This document shows, in pieces, positions 1 to 6,070 of a stretch of 13,401 bases of DNA. Source of the stretch: Actinomycetota bacterium (lineage in GTDB: Bacteria > Actinomycetota > Acidimicrobiia > Acidimicrobiales > Ilumatobacteraceae). The notes below the pieces were generated by a model, which was given only the letters and a program-made list of their open reading frames with translations, was not told where the DNA came from and did no database searches. The DNA lies in the NCBI GenBank assembly GCA_005788205.1, contig SXYT01000139.1, positions 1-13,401 on the forward strand, read 5' to 3'. The stretch's first letter is position 1. Each line of letters begins with the position of its first letter. The position numbers and the translations under genes were made by a program.

Positions 1-105
1 CTCGGGCAGGCTGCGCCCGGCCTGGCGCATGAACCACACAGGAGTGCGGGTGGCTCTGATCCCTGCCGCGGCAGAGAGGAACGGGTCGGGGGTCGCACTC
101 GTCAT
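1..105 (-). CDS. hemE: Uroporphyrinogen decarboxylase, N-terminal part (runs off the window)
   Basis: Only the first 35 codons are inside the window, starting at ATG 105-103. HemE removes four carboxyl groups from uroporphyrinogen III to give coproporphyrinogen III, a cytoplasmic step of haem synthesis. The identification rests on residues 22-35, which read PVWFMRQAGRSLPE. This is the highly conserved N-terminal substrate-binding segment of the family, and its RQAGR arginines contact the substrate carboxylates. The residues before it (LSAAAGIRATRT) also fit the family. The upstream in-frame stop is the TAG of the ABC permease at 117-115, so the start must be this ATG or the TTG two codons earlier. 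The gap to the permease is 9 bases with no clear ribosome-binding site, suggesting cotranscription and coupled translation. The fragment is short, but the motif is specific. Confidence 0.9.
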   Translation of the reverse strand, partial: MTSATPDPFLSAAAGIRATRTPVWFMRQAGRSLPE

Positions 106-114
106 GGTCAATGG

Positions 115-912
115 CTACTTGTGGCGGACGCGCCCGCGCAACGCGGTGAAGGCGAGTGTGAAAGAAATCGCCGCCATGACCGCGGATGCCAGGAAGGCCT
201 GGAGGATTGCCGCGCCGTCCCACCCGGTCATGAGCAGTGCCCGCATGCCCGCGAGCAGGTAGGTGACCGGGTTCCAGTCCGCCATGGTGGCCAGCCACCC
301 TGTCATCTGCTCCTGCGGGACGTATGCGGTGGTGAGGAACGCGAAAGGAAAGAAGAGGAGGAACGCATTGTTCACGGCGATGGGGTTGCCGGTCTTCAGT
401 GCGATCGCATAGGGGAACCCCGTGAAGGCGAGTCCCCACGAGATTCCGATGGCGAGAAAGACGAGCATGCCGAGCACGCCGGTCTCGAACCAGACGCCGA
501 GGACGGCGCCCAGGATCACGACAGGCACGCACATCAGGGCGATGACCGCCAGGTCGGCCATCATCAGACCGAGGAGAAGGGTTGACCGTGACACGGGGGT
601 GAGGAGCAGTCGGTCCAGGTAGCCGTCCTGCACGTCGATGACGAGGCTGCCCGCCCGGCTGATCCCGGTCACGGCGAAGATGATCGAGACCGGCAGCTGG
701 AACGCCTTGAAGTCGAACCCTGCCGGCAGGTTGCCCTCCACGAACGACTGCAGCGACCCGATGTTGATCATCAGGAAGAAGAGCGGGACCACGAGGCCCG
801 GAATCACTGCTTCGGCGTCGCGGCGGGTCAGACGGAGCGCGCGCAGCGCGATGGAGGACAGGTCGCGCGCGAATCCGGCACGGCGGGCGAGGAGAGGCTG
901 CTGTGTGCTCAT
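115..912 (-). CDS. ABC-2 type transporter permease, DrrB-like
   Basis: A 265-residue integral membrane protein, the membrane half of an ABC exporter paired with the ATPase just upstream. Hydrophobic segments lie at about 36-52, 73-91, 112-138, 145-170, 180-197 and 234-258, giving the six-helix ABC-2 layout. Residues 94-109 (VQDGYLDRLLLTPVSR) match the conserved cytoplasmic segment after helix 2 in DrrB-type permeases. The start ATG 912-910 overlaps the ATPase stop TGA 911-909 as ATGA, which fixes the start and implies translational coupling. The frame stays open upstream to 1341, but that stretch is antisense-frame noise within the ATPase gene. The substrate is unknown. Named relatives export drugs such as daunorubicin, but many exporters of this class move lipids or unidentified molecules. 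The downstream neighbour is hemE. Confidence 0.9.
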   Translation of the reverse strand: MSTQQPLLARRAGFARDLSSIALRALRLTRRDAEAVIPGLVVPLFFLMINIGSLQSFVEGNLPAGFDFKAFQLPVSIIFAVTGISRAGSLVIDVQDGYLDRLLLTPVSRSTLLLGLMMADLAVIALMCVPVVILGAVLGVWFETGVLGMLVFLAIGISWGLAFTGFPYAIALKTGNPIAVNNAFLLFFPFAFLTTAYVPQEQMTGWLATMADWNPVTYLLAGMRALLMTGWDGAAILQAFLASAVMAAISFTLAFTALRGRVRHK

Positions 913-1874
913 GACCCCGCGCCTTCCTCCATGCGGTTGCCCGTCATCTCCAGGAACACGTCGTCCAGGGTGGGCGTGCGCAGTGTCAGTTCGATGACCT
1001 TGATGCCCGCCCCGCTCAGGGCGACCGCAACGGGGCTCAGTGCCGCACCGCCGTTCGTGACACCGACGATCACCTGGTCGCCCTTGACGTCGATGTGGTC
1101 GAGGCCGGCGACGGCACGCAGGGTGTCGCCGGCGCGTGCGCCGTGTCCCTCGGCAACCCGGACGATCACGACATCGGACCCGATGGAGCGCTTCAGCGCC
1201 GCGGGCGTTCCGTCGGCAACGATGCGACCCTTCGCGATGATCCCGACCCGGTGGGCGAGTGCGTCCGCCTCCTCGAGGTACTGGGTGGTGAGGAAGATCG
1301 TCACGCCCATCTCCTCGTTCAGTTTGCGCACCTCGGCCCACACCGATGCGCGGCTGACGGGGTCGAGGCCCGTGGTCGGCTCGTCCAGGAAGAGGATCTC
1401 GGGCTTGTGCACGAGCGCTGCCGCGAGGTCGAGCCGGCGCTTCATGCCGCCCGAGTAGGTGGACACCATCTGGTCGAGCGCGTCACCGATGTCCACCAGT
1501 CTCTCGAGATCGGTGATTCGTTCGTTGCGCCGTGCCTTGTCGAGTCCGTAGAGGCGACCCTGCATGTCGAGGATCTCGCGACCGGTCTGTTTCGGGTCGA
1601 GGGCTGCCTCCTGGAGCGCCACCCCGATGCGCAGCCGCACGCCCTCGGTGTCGCTGTTGATGTCGTGCCCCGCCACGCGGGCCGTGCCCGCCGTGGGGTT
1701 CAGCAGCGTGGTGAGCATCCGCACCGTCGTGGATTTGCCGGCCCCGTTCGGGCCGAGGAACCCGTAGATCTCGCCGCGCTCGATGTCGAGGTCGACGCCG
1801 TCCACGGCGCGGTTGTCGCCGAACACGCGGACGAGCCCGCGTGCCTCCACTGCAGGTGCGACCGGGGAATTCAC
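909..1874 (-). CDS. ABC transporter ATP-binding protein, DrrA-like (daunorubicin-resistance family)
   Basis: A 321-residue cytoplasmic ATPase that drives the DrrB-like permease. Counting from GTG 1874-1872, Walker A is GPNGAGKS at 41-48, the Q-loop glutamine is Q88, the ABC signature YSGGMKRR is at 140-147 and Walker B LFLDEP is at 161-166. The switch position reads FLTTQYLEEAD, with Gln198 where most ABC ATPases have His. To my knowledge this Gln is a hallmark of the DrrA subfamily, so it does not indicate a defect. A C-terminal domain of about 100 residues ends in the TLDDVFLEMTG motif typical of this group. The frame is open further upstream, but that would overlap the peptidase gene. The GTG lies 10 bases after the peptidase stop. 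It has a TAGCGT hexamer 7 bases upstream, while the G-run abutting it has no spacer to act as a Shine-Dalgarno. Confidence 0.93.
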   Translation of the reverse strand: MNSPVAPAVEARGLVRVFGDNRAVDGVDLDIERGEIYGFLGPNGAGKSTTVRMLTTLLNPTAGTARVAGHDINSDTEGVRLRIGVALQEAALDPKQTGREILDMQGRLYGLDKARRNERITDLERLVDIGDALDQMVSTYSGGMKRRLDLAAALVHKPEILFLDEPTTGLDPVSRASVWAEVRKLNEEMGVTIFLTTQYLEEADALAHRVGIIAKGRIVADGTPAALKRSIGSDVVIVRVAEGHGARAGDTLRAVAGLDHIDVKGDQVIVGVTNGGAALSPVAVALSGAGIKVIELTLRTPTLDDVFLEMTGNRMEEGAGS

Positions 1875-1881
1875 CCCCCTG

Positions 1882-1887
1882 ACGCTA
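1882..1887 (-). promoter_or_regulatory. Candidate -10 box for leaderless transcript of the DrrA-like ATPase
   Basis: TAGCGT on the minus strand, followed by exactly 7 bases and then GTG 1874. Its first three bases are the TAG stop codon of the M48 peptidase. The spacing would place the transcription start on the G of GTG. No convincing -35 element is seen. Confidence 0.5.
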
Positions 1888-2799
1888 CCGCTGGGTCCCG
1901 CGGGCCTGTCTGCGCAGTTGGGCCTCGATGCGGGCGACACGCGTGCGCGCGGGCGGGTGGGCCGTGACCAGACGGTCGCGCCAGTGCGTGGCGCGCTCGC
2001 CGCCGCCGGCATCGATCACGCGGCGCAGGGAACGCAGCAACTGCCTGCCGAAACCCATCTCCACGGCGCGTGTGTCGGCGGCGAACTCGGCACCCTTGCC
2101 GACGGAATTGCCGATCCACTGCGCGACGGTGATCGCCGAGAGAAAGACCCACGACACGATCGTGAGCAGACCCGCGGCCGTGCGTCCCACCACGGCCGCC
2201 GCCGGTGAACGGCGCTCCAGCGTGTCGCCGGCAGCCTGTGCGACGTTCTGCATGAAGTACCCGACGCGCGCGAAGAGCACGACCGGGATGGTCAGCCACT
2301 GGTTCACGGTGAGCGCGACGGTGTGCATGCCGAGATGGTGGCTCAGCTCGTGGGCGAGCACCCCGGTGAGTTCGTCCTCTGTCAGGTTGTCCACGGCCCA
2401 CCGCGACACCACCATCAGGTGGCCGCCCGTCGCGAACGCATTCAGGTCCTCGGAGTCGATGATGGCGAGCACGAAACGCGACGGCGGGATGTGGTTCTGC
2501 TGGGCGACCACCGCCCACGCACCGTGGAGGCGGAGACGCTCCTCGCGAGTCGGGTTGCGCGCGCCGATAACCCGCTGCAGGAAGAGCCGTTGCACCGGCT
2601 GCCAGAAGAGCAGCACGCCGAGGACGAACCAGCCGGCGGCGAACAGTGTGTACGGGACCCGGACGAAGAGCTGCACCACCCACCAGAACGCCGCGACGGA
2701 TGCCGCCCACGCGGGCAGGAGCGCGACGACGGGCAGGACGGCAGCAACTGCGTGTCCGTCGATCCGTCGGGACGACCCCATACGGTCCGTGCGTGCCAT
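1885..2799 (-). CDS. M48-family (HtpX/Ste24-like) membrane zinc metallopeptidase
   Basis: Predicted membrane-bound zinc endopeptidase of 304 residues from ATG 2799-2797. The zinc-binding HEXXH motif is H150-E151-L-S-H154 (AHELSHHLG), and the third zinc ligand is most likely E238 in EFAADTRAVEMG, the family's E-x-x-AD signature. The C-terminal HPPARTRVARIEAQL matches the usual M48 ending. Hydrophobic segments near 17-35, 50-67, 167-183 and 208-226 suggest membrane insertion with the active site facing the cytosol, as in HtpX. M48 proteases degrade damaged membrane proteins or clip lipidated substrates; the target here is unknown. The frame extends to GTG 2814 and GTG 2802, and ATG 2781 is also possible. 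None has a good Shine-Dalgarno or a TANNNT box, so the start is uncertain. It probably heads the minus-strand group with the ABC exporter and hemE. Confidence 0.9.
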   Translation of the reverse strand: MARTDRMGSSRRIDGHAVAAVLPVVALLPAWAASVAAFWWVVQLFVRVPYTLFAAGWFVLGVLLFWQPVQRLFLQRVIGARNPTREERLRLHGAWAVVAQQNHIPPSRFVLAIIDSEDLNAFATGGHLMVVSRWAVDNLTEDELTGVLAHELSHHLGMHTVALTVNQWLTIPVVLFARVGYFMQNVAQAAGDTLERRSPAAAVVGRTAAGLLTIVSWVFLSAITVAQWIGNSVGKGAEFAADTRAVEMGFGRQLLRSLRRVIDAGGGERATHWRDRLVTAHPPARTRVARIEAQLRRQARGTQR

Positions 2800-2895
2800 C
2801 ACGCACCAGTCCACCAGCAGGCGGGGGCGCCGTCAATGACCCCGTGTCACCCGCGGTGGGAACCGCCGGGACGGTGTTCACCTACACTCGGGCGC
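2800..2895. other. Divergent intergenic region between M48 peptidase and ferredoxin genes
   Basis: About 96 bases separate two outward-facing genes and must hold the promoters of both. On the plus strand the TACACT box before the ferredoxin is visible. On the minus strand I could not identify a -10 box or Shine-Dalgarno for the peptidase. No repeat or operator-like palindrome stands out. Confidence 0.5.
2883..2888 (+). promoter_or_regulatory. Candidate -10 box for leaderless transcript of the ferredoxin gene
   Basis: TACACT is followed by 7 bases and then GTG 2896. There is no Shine-Dalgarno between the box and the GTG. The spacing puts the transcription start at or next to the first base of the start codon. 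Confidence 0.55.
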
Positions 2896-3204
2896 GTGAC
2901 GGGGACACGACAGGACCGCATCGCGGCACGGGAGCGCAATCCGAAGTGGAAGAACGTCCCGTTGCGCATCGAGATGCTGGAGTGCATCAACTGCGATGCC
3001 TGCCTGCGGCACTGCCCGCCCCAGTTGGGGGCCATCTTCAACCACGGAGCCGACGTCGTCATCGTCCCCGAGCTGTGCAGCGGATGCGACAAGTGCCTGC
3101 CGGCCTGCCCCGTCAACTGCATCTACCCGTTCCCCGAATGGCAGGAGGCCGGCTACCCCCAGGAGTGGTGGGAAGTGCCCGGCTCCGGCGACGACCCGTA
3201 CTGA
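2896..3204 (+). CDS. 2[4Fe-4S] ferredoxin family protein
   Basis: A 102-residue soluble electron carrier. Two cysteine motifs are present: C30-x2-C33-x2-C36-x3-C40-P and C61-x2-C64-x2-C67-x3-C71-P. This is the classic bacterial double-cubane arrangement. A ninth cysteine, C75, follows in PVNCIYPFPEW. A basic N-terminal stretch (residues 5-25) precedes the first cluster. After the second cluster comes a 25-residue tail rich in Trp, Tyr, Glu and Asp (from PEWQEAGYPQEWWE to the end), which plain clostridial ferredoxins lack. The start is taken as GTG 2896 because of the TACACT box 7 bases upstream. An in-frame ATG at 2836 would add 20 residues of unlikely Pro/Arg/Cys composition. The redox partner is unknown; nearby CoA enzymes are possible partners only by proximity. 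Confidence 0.88.
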   Translation: MTGTRQDRIAARERNPKWKNVPLRIEMLECINCDACLRHCPPQLGAIFNHGADVVIVPELCSGCDKCLPACPVNCIYPFPEWQEAGYPQEWWEVPGSGDDPY

Positions 3205-3240
3205 CGCGGGCACCACCCGCGGCACCGCACACAACCCGAC

Positions 3241-3250
3241 AGAAAGAAGG
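3241..3250 (+). promoter_or_regulatory. Shine-Dalgarno sequence of the carboxylesterase gene
   Basis: The purine run AGAAAGAAGG ends 5 bases before ATG 3256. It is the only strong ribosome-binding site seen at a gene start in this window, and it fixes the esterase start. It implies that this gene is read from a leadered message, probably the ferredoxin transcript. Confidence 0.75.
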
Positions 3251-3255
3251 CCACC

Positions 3256-4014
3256 ATGCCAGGACGCACCATTCCCGGAGCCGAGCCGCTCTCCCACGAG
3301 GGCAAGGGCAATGTGGGGGCGCTCGTTCTCCACGGTTTCACCGGCAATCCCGGGTCGATGCGCGGTCTCGCGGAGGCGTGCGTCGCGGCCGGGTTCCACG
3401 TGGAGATGCCCCAGCTCGCCGGCCACGGAACCGTCATCGACGACATGGTCCCGACGCGCTGGGCCGACTGGACCCGTGATGTCGAGGCGGCGTACCAGCG
3501 TCTCGCGGTGCGCGCGTCACGCATCGTCGTGCTCGGCCTTTCGATGGGCGGGTCGCTCACGCTGTGGGCGGGCACGCGTCATCGCGAGGTCCGGGGCCTC
3601 GTGTGCATCAACCCGGCGACGCTCCCGCAGTCCCCGGAGGTTCTCGACATGCTGAAGGCCATGGTGGACGGCGGCCAGGAAGTGATGGACGGGATCGGGA
3701 GCGACATCGCCGACCCGGACACCCACGAGTCCGCCTACCCGGGCACACCGCTCGCGGCCCTGCATTCTTTCCAGTTGGACGGACTGGTGCCGCTGTCGAA
3801 GCAATACGGCTCGCTCGTGATGCCGCTCCTGCTGTTCACCTCCGTGCAGGACCACGTGGTGGACCCGGGCAACAGCGACGCGCTCGCGTCGGAGTACGGC
3901 GGCACCGTGGAGCGCGTGATGCTGGAGCGCAGCTACCACGTGGCCACGCAGGACTACGACAAGGACGAGATCTTCGTGCGTTCCGTCGAGTTCGTGCACA
4001 AGGTGACCTCGTGA
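3256..4014 (+). CDS. Alpha/beta-hydrolase, Est30-like carboxylesterase
   Basis: A 252-residue cytoplasmic serine hydrolase predicted to cleave short- to medium-chain carboxylic esters or monoglycerides. The oxyanion-hole motif HGFTG lies at 26-30. The nucleophile is S96 in GLSMGG (94-99), the acid is D199 in SVQDHVV, and the base is H228 in RSYHVAT. The triad order and spacing are close to Geobacillus Est30, and the total length also matches. There is no signal peptide. The gene starts 51 bases after the ferredoxin stop, with a strong Shine-Dalgarno and no TANNNT box, so it probably shares a transcript with the ferredoxin. The lgt gene begins 16 bases after its stop. The natural substrate cannot be told from sequence; monoacylglycerol lipase is an alternative label. 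Confidence 0.9.
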   Translation: MPGRTIPGAEPLSHEGKGNVGALVLHGFTGNPGSMRGLAEACVAAGFHVEMPQLAGHGTVIDDMVPTRWADWTRDVEAAYQRLAVRASRIVVLGLSMGGSLTLWAGTRHREVRGLVCINPATLPQSPEVLDMLKAMVDGGQEVMDGIGSDIADPDTHESAYPGTPLAALHSFQLDGLVPLSKQYGSLVMPLLLFTSVQDHVVDPGNSDALASEYGGTVERVMLERSYHVATQDYDKDEIFVRSVEFVHKVTS

Positions 4015-4030
4015 CACGCCGCAGCATCTC

Positions 4031-4870
4031 ATGACGCGCGCGCTGGTCGCCGCCATCCCCAGTCCTGCGTCGGGGTCGATCGATCTCGGTCCGCTGCGAC
4101 TGAACGCCTATGGGCTGATGATCGCGCTCGGCGTGATCGTTGCGGTGCGTGTCGCCGGCCGCCGCGCCGCAGAGCGGGGCATCACCGACACGGATGGCTT
4201 CGCGGCGATCGCGATGTGGGGCGTCCCGGCGGGTGTCATCGGCGGGCGTGCGTACCACGTGCTCACGAGCACCGAGTCGTTCCGCGGGAACTGGGTGGAG
4301 GCGCTCTACGTGTGGAAGGGCGGTCTCGGCATCTGGGGAGGGATCCTGTGCGGGGTGATCGTGGGTCTGTGGAAGGCGCGCCGGATGGGTCTCGACCCGC
4401 TGTGGGTGCTCACGTGCGCGGCACCGGCGATCGCTGTCGCACAGTCGATCGGGAGATGGGGCAACTGGTTCAACCAAGAGCTCTTCGGCCGCCCGACCGA
4501 CCTGCCGTGGGCGCTGTCGGTCTCCGGCGCCACCGCCGTGGAGGCGGGATACCCCGCGGGCACCACGTTCCATCCTGCGTTCCTCTACGAATCGCTCGGC
4601 TGTCTCGCCATTGCCTGGCTCCTCGTCGCGATCGAGAAGAGGCGGGACCCCGCACGCGGCCGGCTGTTCGCCCACTACGTGGTGCTGTACACGGCCATGC
4701 GGTTCTTCATCGAGGGCCTGCGCATCGACCCCACCAGGGAAGCCGGCGGGCTCCGGCTCAACCAGTGGGTGTCGCTTGCGGTCCTCTCGGCGGCGGGCGT
4801 GCTCCTGCTGGTGGACCGCCGGCGTTCTCGTGGGGTGGCCCAAGGGTCTACGGTGAGCACCCATGAGTGA
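4031..4870 (+). CDS. lgt: Phosphatidylglycerol:prolipoprotein diacylglyceryl transferase
   Basis: An integral membrane enzyme (279 residues) that moves a diacylglyceryl group from phosphatidylglycerol onto the lipobox cysteine of prolipoproteins, the first step of lipoprotein maturation. The Lgt signature lies at 140-153 (IGRWGNWFNQELFG, including R142, N145, E150 and G153). Other conserved parts are Y27, G72-R73, H181-P-x-x-L-Y-E187, and the late R224-FFIEGLR segment with E228 and R231. Where E. coli Lgt has H103 in an FHGG segment, this protein reads GIWGG with Trp102, which I recall as common in actinobacterial homologues. About seven hydrophobic segments are present. The start ATG lies 16 bases after the esterase stop with no Shine-Dalgarno, suggesting coupled translation. 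The last 8 bases overlap the next gene. Confidence 0.96.
   Translation: MTRALVAAIPSPASGSIDLGPLRLNAYGLMIALGVIVAVRVAGRRAAERGITDTDGFAAIAMWGVPAGVIGGRAYHVLTSTESFRGNWVEALYVWKGGLGIWGGILCGVIVGLWKARRMGLDPLWVLTCAAPAIAVAQSIGRWGNWFNQELFGRPTDLPWALSVSGATAVEAGYPAGTTFHPAFLYESLGCLAIAWLLVAIEKRRDPARGRLFAHYVVLYTAMRFFIEGLRIDPTREAGGLRLNQWVSLAVLSAAGVLLLVDRRRSRGVAQGSTVSTHE
4849..4854 (+). promoter_or_regulatory. Candidate -10 box for leaderless transcript of the hydratase/isomerase gene, inside lgt
   Basis: TACGGT lies within the last codons of lgt, followed by 8 bases and then ATG 4863. It would let the CoA enzyme be expressed separately from lgt. Confidence 0.45.
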
Positions 4871-5669
4871 GTGCCTGTACGAAGTGGTCGACCCGGGGGT
4901 CGCCGTCATCACGTTCAACCGACCCGAGCGCCTGAACGCGTGGACCGGCCGCATGGGGGACGAGTATTTCTCGAACATCGACCGCGCGGTCGCCGACCCC
5001 GCGGTTCGCGTCATCGTCGTCACGGGTGCGGGCAAGGGCTTCTGCGCCGGGGCCGACATGGGCACGCTCCAGGCCATCCCCACGGAGGCGCCGCCGAAGG
5101 ACGCGAAGGAGGAGCGCAGCATCGTCGACGGCCGCACCCAGGACGAGATCACGCGCATCCCGAAGCCCGTCATCGCAGCCGTCAACGGTGCCGCCGCAGG
5201 TCTCGGGCTCGTGCAGGCGCTCATGTGCGACATGCGCTTCGCCGCTGACTCCGCCAAGTTCACTGTCGCGTTCTCGAAGCGGGGTCTCATCGGCGAGTAC
5301 GGCATCTCCTGGGTGCTCCCGCGCCTCGTGGGTCACGCCAACGCGGTCGACCTCATGTTCTCCAGTCGTGTCGTGATGGCTGACGAGGCCCTCGCCATGG
5401 GGATGGTGAACAAGGTCGTCCCCGCGGCGCAACTGATGGACGTGGTCATGGCGTATGCCGCGGACCTCGCGATGAACGTGTCCCCCGCGTCGATGGCGGT
5501 CATGAAGCGCCAGGTCTACGGCGACTACGACCGCAGCGTGTCGGACTCCACCATGGAGGCGCTGCGGCTCATGCGCGAGTCGTTCGGCAGGCCCGACTTC
5601 AAGGAGGGCGTGCAGAGCTTCCTCCAGAAGCGTCAGGCCGCCTTCCCGCCTGTTCCGCCCGGCATCTGA
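4863..5669 (+). CDS. Enoyl-CoA hydratase/isomerase (crotonase) family protein, probably not a classical hydratase
   Basis: A 268-residue crotonase-fold protein acting on acyl-CoA thioesters. The two oxyanion-hole segments are present: GFCAGADM (59-66) and NGAAAGLGL (108-116). The two glutamates that hydrate the double bond in rat crotonase (E144 and E164) align here with V117 and F137, so canonical syn-hydration looks unlikely. Instead E145, in GLIGEYGISW, falls where delta3,delta2-enoyl-CoA isomerases (yeast Eci1 E158) and PaaG (an Asp) have their catalytic acid/base. Isomerase activity is therefore my inference. The alignment was done by eye around the CDM/CDI anchor. The gene overlaps the end of lgt by 8 bases and has a TACGGT box 8 bases upstream of its ATG. 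The C-terminal helices look complete, ending PPVPPGI. Confidence 0.88.
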   Translation: MSECLYEVVDPGVAVITFNRPERLNAWTGRMGDEYFSNIDRAVADPAVRVIVVTGAGKGFCAGADMGTLQAIPTEAPPKDAKEERSIVDGRTQDEITRIPKPVIAAVNGAAAGLGLVQALMCDMRFAADSAKFTVAFSKRGLIGEYGISWVLPRLVGHANAVDLMFSSRVVMADEALAMGMVNKVVPAAQLMDVVMAYAADLAMNVSPASMAVMKRQVYGDYDRSVSDSTMEALRLMRESFGRPDFKEGVQSFLQKRQAAFPPVPPGI

Positions 5670-5728
5670 CACGCGCACCGTCCCCGTCCGTCCCGCGGGG
5701 GCATTGGTCGGTTGCACGCGCGCGCTCG

Positions 5729-5734
5729 TAGGCT
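5729..5734 (+). promoter_or_regulatory. Candidate -10 box for leaderless transcript of the gatCAB operon
   Basis: TAGGCT is followed by 8 bases and then GTG 5743. It lies in the 73-base gap after the hydratase/isomerase gene, which has no other recognisable signal. No Shine-Dalgarno precedes the GTG. Confidence 0.55.
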
Positions 5735-5742
5735 TGGGCACC

Positions 5743-6069
5743 GTGGCGAACGCTGACAACCCCCGCACGGAGGCCCCGATCTCGGAGGCAGACGTCGCCA
5801 AGGTCGCCCGCCTGGCCCGTCTCGACATCGATGACGCCCACGTGCACCAGTTCACCGAGCAGCTCGCAAAGGTGCTCGCCCATTTCCGTGACATCGATGC
5901 GCTCGATCTCTCTGCCGTCGCCCCGATGACCCAGCCCTACCCCCTCGTCAACGTCATGCGCGAGGACGTGGAGCTGCCCACGCTCGACACCGACGAGGTC
6001 CTCGCCGCCGCCCCGGAGGCGGAGGAGCGCAGGTTCCGTGTGCCGCCGATCATCGGCCTGGACGACTGA
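5743..6069 (+). CDS. gatC: Asp-tRNA(Asn)/Glu-tRNA(Gln) amidotransferase subunit C
   Basis: A 108-residue subunit that wraps around and stabilises the GatA-GatB complex, which converts misacylated Glu-tRNA(Gln) and/or Asp-tRNA(Asn) to the amide form. Family features are the N-terminal helix ISEADVAKVARLARLDI (13-29), the central LAKVLAHFRDIDALD (41-55), the PMTQPYPLVNVMREDV segment (61-76), and the C-terminal RFRVPPIIG (98-105). These are standard for GatC, and the length is typical. The GTG start is chosen because it gives the usual N-terminal length and follows the TAGGCT box. The frame is open back to 5704, but that extension has no homology-like character. The gatA ATG follows the stop after a single base, so the three gat genes form one operon. 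Confidence 0.95.
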   Translation: MANADNPRTEAPISEADVAKVARLARLDIDDAHVHQFTEQLAKVLAHFRDIDALDLSAVAPMTQPYPLVNVMREDVELPTLDTDEVLAAAPEAEERRFRVPPIIGLDD

Positions 6070-6070
6070 C

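Noticed and set aside
1095..1967. Open frame of 290 codons on the plus strand opposite the ABC ATPase
   Set aside because: It is antisense to all ATPase motifs, has low-complexity composition and no plausible start signal.
2836..2895. Longer ferredoxin start at ATG 2836
   Set aside because: The added 20 residues look unlike a ferredoxin N-terminus and would place the TACACT box within the coding region. GTG 2896 fits the leaderless pattern better, though only 5'-end mapping would settle it.
3836..5305. Long open frame of 489 codons on the minus strand across the esterase, lgt and the hydratase/isomerase gene
   Set aside because: It is antisense to three recognisable genes, its translation is rich in Arg/Pro/His/Gly with no domain-like pattern, and GC-rich third positions explain the lack of stops.
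5682..5700. Small inverted repeat CCCCG-9-CGGGG after the hydratase/isomerase gene, considered as a terminator
   Set aside because: The stem is only 5 bp, there is no T-run, and such repeats are frequent by chance in this composition.
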